Shown here in pieces: positions 8,780-18,300 of a stretch of 60,382 nt of DNA (positions are counted from its first letter, which is position 1; each line of letters starts with the position of its first letter). The notes under the pieces are model-generated. The model saw only the letters and a program-made list of their open reading frames with translations, was not told where the DNA came from and did no database searches. The stretch comes from a virus, in the IMG/VR virus record IMGVR_UViG_3300034374_007534, positions 1 through 60,382 of that record; one strand, 5' to 3'. The position numbers and the translations under genes were made by a program.

Positions 8780-8787
8780 GATAAATA
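8780..8787 (+). promoter_or_regulatory. T4-type late promoter candidate
   Basis: GATAAATA lies 28 bases before the ATG at 8816. The spacing is like that of the late-promoter candidate in front of 7909. Confidence 0.55.
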
Positions 8788-8815
8788 ATAATACAAAACC
8801 CGTAAGATTCCAACA

Positions 8816-9328
8816 ATGGCAAAATATTTAAGCCCAACTCAGAGGGAATTGACTATCGGTATAGAAGATTATACCGATAATGAAACAGTTTTGACAGTTA
8901 TTGGTAATGCTAATATTACAGGAGACCTCTTAATTGATGGTGGTAGATTCCTAGTAGATTCTGAGACCTTTACACTTAGAGACCCTCTGATTGAGCTTGG
9001 TCTTGTAGATGATCCCGAAACTGGTGAGTTAGTTCCACCATCTCAAGATTTAGGTAATGATGTTGGTGTTGTTCTGAACTACTTTGATACTGCTACCAAT
9101 GCATCAGAGAAAGCAGTAATGTATTATGATAATGATGATGACAGAATGAAGTTCGTTCAGCGTGCGGAGCTAGACGGCAACAGTGTTATTCCTGAAGCAT
9201 ACGCTGCTATTGAAGCAGGTGCTCTTTGGATTAATGACTGTGCTGGAAAGTCTCAAGTTATTGATTGTGTAAATGAAGAGAGACTGCTAACAAATATCAC
9301 ACTAGATTGTGGCGTATATGGCGCTTGA
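8816..9328 (+). CDS. Virion structural protein with the shared fibre N-terminus
   Basis: The protein has 170 residues. The first 40 residues (MAKYLSPTQRELTIGIEDYT, then DNETVLTVIGNANITG) share the N-terminal module of the proteins at 5206 and 20259. The middle part (DPLIELGLVDDP, DVGVVLNYFDTATNASEKAV) resembles a fibre beta-strand domain typical of T4-like cyanophages. The C-terminus contains two cysteines (INDCAGKSQVIDCVNEE) and ends LDCGVYGA. It is probably a short fibre or collar subunit that docks at the same place as the larger fibres. It has its own late-promoter candidate and is followed by a perfect one for the giant protein downstream. Confidence 0.7.
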   Translation: MAKYLSPTQRELTIGIEDYTDNETVLTVIGNANITGDLLIDGGRFLVDSETFTLRDPLIELGLVDDPETGELVPPSQDLGNDVGVVLNYFDTATNASEKAVMYYDNDDDRMKFVQRAELDGNSVIPEAYAAIEAGALWINDCAGKSQVIDCVNEERLLTNITLDCGVYGA

Positions 9329-9339
9329 GTCGTCTTTAT

Positions 9340-9347
9340 TATAAATA
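9340..9347 (+). promoter_or_regulatory. T4-type late promoter (perfect TATAAATA)
   Basis: A perfect TATAAATA lies 34 bases before the ATG at 9382 and just behind the stop at 9326-9328. It should drive the 10-kb gene for the 3363-residue protein late in infection. Confidence 0.7.
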
Positions 9348-9381
9348 AAATTAACAAAAACAACTTTCTGCAATTGGGTTA

Positions 9382-12300
9382 ATGGCAAATCCTAAGATTA
9401 GATTTAAAAGATCTTCTGTACCAAACAAAATACCGTCAGTTTCTGACCTTCCATTAGGTGAAATCGCCATCAACACTAATGATGGCGAGATTTACATTGC
9501 TAGAGAACGTCCTGGCATTGGAACGGACATCGTTAGAGTCGGTGCTGGAGCAACGGTAATAAATGTCCTATATGTAACGCAAGATGGTAACGACAACAAC
9601 ACAGGTAAGAAACTCGGAGACGCAAAAAGAACCATTAAAGCTGCCGTCGCAGAGTCTGTCCCAGGAACAGTTATTAAAATTAGTGCTGGAGTTTATCTAG
9701 AAGATAACCCAATCGTACTTCCCGATAACGTATCAGTCGTTGGAGACTCACTTCGTGAAGTTACGGTTACTCCAAAAAATCAAGGAGACTTGTTCTGGTT
9801 AGACAATGGATGCTACATTGCAGAAATGTCATTCATTGGACCTGAGCAAAAGTCTAATGGTGCTATTGTTACATTTAACCCAGAAGTTGTTCCTTATATT
9901 GATCAGTCGCCATATATTCAAAACTGCACCAACTTTATTCCAGGCACAATTGGTCTGAATATTGATGGTGAATATGCTATTGGACCTATTAAGTCCATGG
10001 TTCTTGACTCCTATACCCAGATTAACCCAGGTGGTTTAGGCGCTAAGATCTTCAACGAAGCATTCGCTCAGTTGGTGTCCATGTTCACCATCTGTTCAGA
10101 TACTGCAATTCTCTGTCAGTCAGGTGGTGCTTGCGACCTAACCAACTCCAACTCATCGTTCGGTAACTTCGGTCTTGTTGCTGATGGCGTTGGACCTCTG
10201 AAGTATGTTGGTATCGTATCAGCTGCAGCTGGAGTTGATGCATCTGTCTTTAAGATTAAAGTTGATGCAAACGCTCCTGTAATGAATGTCGTTGATGCTA
10301 AGTACGACTTTAGAACAGGTATTGGTACATTTGTTCTCGATAGAGAGCATAAGTTAAGCGTTGGTATGGGAGTTACCATCGCTGGTCTTGGATTCACATG
10401 TGATTCTGATGGTGGAGCTACTCAACTTGAGTATCCAACTGGTAACTATGGATACATTTTTGAGACAAGAACAGTTGCTCCTGGTAGATATGTAGATGCT
10501 AGTGAGTCGATTGAAGCAAATAGAACTGAGATTCTTGATAAGTCTCTTGCTTCTATTGCATTCAAGCACCCTGATTTCTACTTCCCAGGTGAAGCACAAA
10601 CTAATGCTTCCTCAAGATTCTACGATTCATATCGTCTGATTCAACAGAACAAGCAGGAAATTGTTGATAGATCACTTGCTGAGATCTCTGTAAATCATCC
10701 AGACTTCTACTTCCCTAATGATCTTCAGACAAATGCAAGATCAAGATTCTTTGATTCTTATCGTCTGATCCAACAGAACAAGCAGGAAATCATTGATAGA
10801 TCACTTGCTTCTATCTCATTAGAGAATCCTGACTTCTACTTCCCAGATTCTAGCAGAAATAGATTTAAAGATTCATATAATCTTGTTAATGCTAATAGAG
10901 ACGAACTTATTGATAAGTCTCTTGCTACTATTTCTCTGTATCACCCAGACTTCTTCTTCCCAGATGATCCAGAAACAAACGAAAGATCAAGATTCTTTGA
11001 TTCATATCGTTTGATTCTCGATAACAAGCAGGAAATTGTTGATAAGGCACTTGCAGGAATCTCCTTCAAGTATGATATGTTCGATTATTTCCTCTTCCCA
11101 GGAGATACTGAGACCACATCAAGATCAAGATTCTATGATTCTTATCGTTTAATCCAGCAGAACAAGCAAGAAATCGTTGATAAGTCTCTTGCTTCTGTAG
11201 CATTAAACTATGATCAGTTCTACTTCCCAGGAGATCTTGAAACCAATGCACGTTCAAGATTCGCTGATTCTTATCGTCTGATTCAACAGAACAAGCAGGA
11301 GATCATTGATAAGTCTCTCGGTGCTATTGCTATTGATCACCCAGACTTCTACTTCCCTGGTGATGACCAGACAACAGGTAGATCAAGATTCTATGATTCA
11401 TATCGTCTGATTCAGCAGAACAGACAGGAAATTGTTGATAAGTCCCTGGCAGCAATTGCACTTGATTATCACGTCAGTGCTGGTGTCGGTAAGACATTTG
11501 CATTCCCAGGTGATGAGTACACCAACGCAAGATCAAGATTCTTTGACTCCTATCGTCTGATCCAGACAAATAGAAGAGAACTGATTGATAGATCAATTGG
11601 TAACATTGTTGTTAACTATGATCAATATCCAACTGATTGGGTATTCCCTGGTGACGATGTAACTAATGCAAGATCCAGATATTATGATTCATATCGTCTG
11701 ATTCAAAAGAATAAGACTGATATTGTTAACGCTGCTTGGCTTGCAACAAGAAACCAGTATCCTGCAATTCTCTCAACTGAGACTAAGTGTAAGAGAGACC
11801 TTGGATACTTCGTTGATGCAGTATCACTCGACGTTTTAACTGGTGGTAACTCATACTCACAAGACTTCACACTTCAATACTTCGCAAATAATCAGCTGAT
11901 TACAAATGGTATTGATGGTGAGGAAGTACAATCTATCTACGCCTTCAATCAAGCGCGTGATAAGATGTATGAGGCAATCACAAATAACCTCTCATATACT
12001 GATGCTGGAATCACTACAGCACCTGGCGCTTCTTCAAATAGCGACTCTGCTGCATGTCAAGATGTTCAAGACACAATTGCAACTCTGGTATTAATCATTA
12101 CTGAGGCAATTGCTAATGAGCAAACAGGTTCGTTTGCAGCAACAAGAAACGTAGGTTACTTTGCTCAAGCAGGAATTGGAACTACCAGCACCCCTGGTGG
12201 ATTCAAGTGTGCAAGAGACATTGGATACTTTATCGATTCTGTCTCAACTGACGTATTCACTGGAGGTAACGTTTACTCTAGAGAGTTTATCCTTGAGTAT

Positions 12301-15300
12301 TTTGATGACGGAACTGGTCAACCAATTGGTGAAGGTCTCTATGAAGAAGAGCTTCAGTCACTGTATGGATTCATCGGCGCTGGTGAGTTCATGAAGGATG
12401 CGATCACCAACCAACTGTATACAAAGAACCTTGGAATCTCCTCTGGTCCTGCTGTTTACAATGGTCCTGGTATTGCATATACTGTATACCAATCTGGTAA
12501 TGCTGATGCATGTCAAGATGTTCAGGATACAATCGACACTCTCGTAGGAATTGTTACTTCTGTTGTTGGTCTCGGAACTACTGCAACCGCTGGTGATGTA
12601 ACCGCAACCATTAACCAAGGATACTTTGTTGCTTCTGATGCTGGTACTCCAGTTGTTGGATTCGGAACAACTTCATCCCCAGGTGGATTCAAGTGTGCTA
12701 GAGATACTGGATTCTTTATCGATGCTATCTCGATTGACCTCTTTACCGCAGGTAACTACTACTCTGATGGATTTGCACTCCAATACTTCGATAACGCTGC
12801 TCCAATCATTAATGGTCTCCTCGGTGAGGAAGGTCCATCAATCGTAGCGTTTGAAGCTGCTGGTGAGTACATGAAGGATGCAATCACCAACCAACTCTTT
12901 AATAAGGATGTTGGAATCTCTTCTGGTACTGCATACTTTGGTGTTGGTTCAACAAACATTCCTGTACTAAGATCTGGTAATGAAAATGCATGTCTAGATG
13001 TACAAGATAACATCGATTCCTTGGTCGGTATCGTCACTGTTGCTGTAGGTCTTGGAACAACAGGTCAACTTCCAACTACTACAGGTGCTCTTGATCTTGG
13101 AGAGTTTAATCAATCTTTAGGAATCAGCACATTCTCCCCAGGTGGATTTACTTGTGGTAGAGACATTAGATTCCTTGTTGATGCAATCTCCACTGACCTG
13201 TTCACTGGTGGTAATGCATACGCTGCAGGATTCTTACGTAACCAGTTCAAGGCTGCTGCAGGTTGGAAACCAACCGATGCTACTTATGATCCAGCAACTG
13301 GAGACTTCACTGCAATCATCGGAGCTGGTCACCCACTCCAAACCAATGATGTTATCTATCTTGACAAGGAAGGATTCACCTTCACTTGTGCAATGGATGG
13401 TAATAAGACAGAGCACTCTCTGCCAACCATTGGTCAATTAGCTTACACCAATGGATTAACAATCACTGGAACAAGCGCAACTTCATTCACAGTTAATGTT
13501 GGTGCTTCTGGTACTGACTGGTCATTCAACCCAACTGCTGCTACTTATGATCCAGCAACAGGTGACTTTACAGTTACTGTTGGTGAGCACTCACTGAGTG
13601 TTGGAGAGGGTGTTATCATCGAGGATAATTCCTTCACATTTAGTTGTGCAATGGATGGATTCCAAGCACAGAAGACTTATCCACGTCCTGGAATTGATCC
13701 ATTTGCAGGTAGATCAGTTAAGATTACTTCAGTAACTTCGGATACTTTAACAGTTAACGTTGGTGCTTCTGGTCCTAACAAGTACTTTACTCCAACTGCT
13801 GCTGATTATAATGCAGCGACTGGTGATTTAACAGTTACTGTTGGTCAGCATGGTCTTGGAGTTGGACGTGGAGTTATCCTTGAGGATAATTCATTCGTCT
13901 TTACTTGCGACCAAGATGGTAATGCTACTCAGCATTCATATCCACGTTCAACTGATCCAATCTCTGGAGTATCTACATCAATTACTGCTGTTGGAATGTC
14001 TACCCACACAGTAACTAACGCAACATATGATGCTGCATCTGGTGATGTAGTACTTACAGTTGCATCTCATGGATTCACTAAAGGAGATTATATCAAACTT
14101 GACGATGCTTCTTTGACCTTCACATGTGTACTTGATGATAATACAGTATCTAAAGCATATCCTCGCGCTGGATATGATTATGCATCTGGTCGTTGGTTAG
14201 AAATCTCTGAAGTAACTCCAAATACATTTAAGATCAACATTGGCGCATCTTCTTACACTGGTGCTCACACCTTCGTAAGTGCAACTGCTAATGGACTTAA
14301 GAAGCAGACAGGAACATTTACAATTAATGTTGGTGATGCAGGAATCGCTGCTGGATCTGTTCACACCTTTGTTTACGCAGAGGGTAACGCTATCCGTCAC
14401 GAGCCACAAACAACACATCAATTCGTAAGTGCAGATGCAGGTGCTGTTAAGCATCTTCCTCAGTCCGCTCACACATTTGTAAGAGCAACTACTGATTCAG
14501 TCAAGTCTTACGAACCAGCATATCGTGGATGGATTACAAGTGGACTTGCTGGCGAAGAAGCTCCTTCGAACAGTGCATTTATCGCTGCTGGTGGACTTAT
14601 TAAGAAGGCATTGACCAACCAACTCTATAGAAAGGATGTTGGAATCTCTTCTGGTGCTGCTACTTATGGTGGCGCAGGTGGAGACATCCCTGTTCTTCCT
14701 TCTGGAAATATCAACTCCTGTCAAGATGTTCAGGATAACGTTGATACCCTGGTTGGAATCGTTACTGCTGTAGTTGGACTTGGAACAACCGCAACATTTG
14801 CAGATGCTCCAACATCAATCAACTCTGGTTACTATGATGTAACCGCAGGTATCGGAACAACTTCATCCCCAGGTGGATTCAAGTGTGCTAGAGACCTCGG
14901 ATTCCTTGTTGATGCAGTCTCAACTGATATTCACGCAGGTGGTAACACATATACTAGAGACTTCTCACTCCTTTACTTCGATGGTGCTGGTAACCCAATC
15001 TCCAATGGTCTTGTAGGCGAAGAAGCACAATCACTGATTGCCTTCGAATCTGCCTCTGGATACATGAAGCAGGCAATTACCAACCAACTGAATGCTAAGG
15101 ATGTTGGAATCTCCTCTGGTAAGGCAGCATTTAATGGTCCTGGCGGTAATATTCCTGTTCTCCTCTCAGGTAATGCTGAGGCTTGTACTGATGTACAGGC
15201 AGCAATTGAGAACCTTGTAGGTATTGCAACCGTTGCAGTTGGACTTGGAACAACCACTTCACTTCCTGCTGAAACTAAGGGTAACTTCCTTATCAACACT

Positions 15301-18300
15301 GATCCATTCACTAAGTTAACTATTCAAAATACTGCTGGATTTGGTAATACAACTCCAGGTGGTGTTAAGTGTGCTAGAGACGTTGGATACCTTGTTGACG
15401 CGCTCGCGATCGACGTATTCACAGGTGGCAACAGCTACTCCAGAGACTTCACACTGTTCTACTTCGATGGTGCTGGTAACCCAACTACAAATGGTTTACT
15501 TGGTGAAGAAGCTCCTTCTATCGTTGCATTTGACTTTGTTGCAGATCTCGCTAAGAAGGCAGTTACTAACCAACTCAACCGTAAGGATGTTGGAATCTCC
15601 TCTGGTCCTGCTACCTACGTTGGTGGTGGTACTTCAGAAGCAGTTCTTCCTTCTGGAAATGCAAATGCATGTCAAGATGTTCAGGATAATATCGACACTA
15701 TCGTTGGTATTGTTACAGTCGCGATCGGTGCAGGTGCTACAACTGGATTACCAACTCTGAATGAAGGTTACTTCAATCAGGCAGGTATCGGAACAACTTC
15801 ATCCCCAGGTGGATTCAAGTGTGCTAGAGACCTTGGTTACCTTGCTGACGCGGTTGCTGGAGACCTTTACACTGGTGGTAACAAGAACATTGTTGGATTC
15901 GCCCTCTCCTACTTCGATGGAGCAGGTAACCCAATCACCAACGGACTCCTTGGTGAAGAATCTGAATCTGTAACTGCATTCACTGCATTCGGAGATCTCT
16001 CAAGAGCAGCAGTTACCAACCAACTTAATGCTCAAGATTTGACACTCTCGCCTGATTGGGTAACTGGAGACAACAGAAATCCTGATTCTTGTGCAGATGT
16101 ACAAAACTTCATTGAGAACCTTGTAGGCATCGCAACTGTCGCTGTCGGACTTGGAACAACAACTTCACTCCCAGTTGTTAATAAGGGATTTGATGAAAGA
16201 GATGATGAGCAGTATAGATACTTCGATTCTTACCGCCTGATTCAACAGAACAGACAGGAAGTAATTGATAGATCTATCGGTTCTATCGCTCAAGGATATG
16301 ATGCATATGATACATTCTTCTTCCCAGGTGATCTGGAAGAAAATGCAAGATCTAGATTCTATGATGCATACAGAATGATCCAACTGAATAAGGATGTAAT
16401 TGTTGGACTTGCATTTACAGATGCTGTAAACAATCCAAACTTCAATGCATTCAACTTCAGTGCAGTCGAAGATAAGTGTAAGAGAGACACAGGATTCTTC
16501 ATCGATGCTATCTCCCTTGACGTACTTATTGGTGCTAACAAGTATGCTACAGAGTTTACTCTCCAATACTTTGATGGTGCTGGTAACCCAATCACTGGTG
16601 GATTAGTTGGTGAAGAAGATGAGTCAATCTTCGTCTTCCAAGCAGCAGCTAAGTACATGAAGAACGCACTTACCAACAACTTGGTTGGTGCAGCATACTC
16701 TGATCTTACCGTCTCCGCAGGTGGAACATACTTCGGAGTTGGATCTGATGTAACTAACACTGATCCTACCGCATGTCTTGACATTCAAGACCAAGTTGAT
16801 ACATTGACTGGCATTGTTACAGCAACTGTTGCTGCAGGAAATACCACTGGTCTTCCAACTATCACTGGCGGTATCTTTGATCAGAGCGTCTCTGCTGGCG
16901 CTACAACCCCAGGTGGTTATAAGTGTGCAAGAGACATTGGATTCTTCGTTGATGCGGTCTCAACTGACGTATTCATCGCTGGTAACAAGTACTCTCAAGA
17001 GTTTACTCTCCAATACTTCAATGAGTCTGGAGCAGTTTACATCGACGGTGGAGAAGTTGCTCCAACTGTTGTTGGTCTTGGCGGTGCTGGTGAGTTCATG
17101 AAGGATGCTCTCACTAACCAACTCTATAGAAAGGATGTTGGAATCTCTTCTGGTCCTGCTACTTATGGTGGACCTGGAGTTGCACATACCGTATTCATCT
17201 CTGGTAACGCTCTCGCATGTCAGGATGTTCAGGATAACGTTGATACTCTGGTTGGCATTGTAACAGTCGCACTTGGCGCTGGAACAACTGCTTCGCTCTC
17301 GGGTCTCACATACAACACTGGTATCTTTGATAGAGCAAGTGGAATCGGAAGCACTGAGAACCCAGGTGGTTACAAGTGTGCAAGAGACCTTGGATTCCTC
17401 ATCGACGCAGTTGCAACTGACGTATTCAGTGGCGGTAATATCTACTCCAGAGGATTCTCTGAGCAGTATTACTACGCAGACGGAACCAAGATCAGAGGTG
17501 GTCTAGAAGGTGAAGAAGTACCTTCACTGACAGCATTCAGATACTCTGGTGAGTTCATGAAGGATGCTATCACTAACCAACTCTATCGTAAGGATCTGAC
17601 ATTATCAACTGGTCCTGCAAACTATGGTGGCGTTGGAATCGTTACCTACACTGCTTCTGGTAACGAAAATACCTGTCAGGATGTCCAAGGTAACATTGAT
17701 AACTTGGTTGGAATCATCACAACAGTCATCGGAGCTGGTAACACCTCTGACCTGTACGATGGAACAATCGGAGTTACTGAAGGTTACTTCACACTCAACC
17801 TCGGTGAGTTTGGACAAACTGTTGGATTCGGAACAACCGCAGGTGATCTGGTCGGACTCGGAACTACTTCTTCCCCAGGTGGTTACAAGTGTGCAAGAGA
17901 TATTGGATACCTTGTTGATGCTGTTGCAACTGACGTATTCGTTGGTGGTAACACTTACTCCAAGGACTTCGCAAGACAATACTTCGATGGAAACGGAAGA
18001 CCAATTACTCCTGGTCTAAACGCAGAGAAGACAGAATCTGTAACGGCATTTATCGCTGCTGGCGATCTAATGGCGAAGGCAGTATCTAACCAACTCTACG
18101 CGAAGGATCTAACACTAACATTCGGACCTGAAGTTTACGGATCTGGTGGTTACACAGTTGTTTATACAAGATCGGGTAATCCTGATGCATGTCAAGATGT
18201 ACAAGACTTCATCTCTAACAGAATCGGAATCATTACCGAGTCTATTGGAATTGGTACTCTTACAACTCTAGACAACTACGTAGATAATCCAGGATCGTTC

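Noticed and set aside
8460-8837. 125-residue open frame on the minus strand opposite the 8247 gene.
   Set aside because: Its composition is atypical and the plus-strand frame has recognisable internal repeats, a coupled start and a conserved end.
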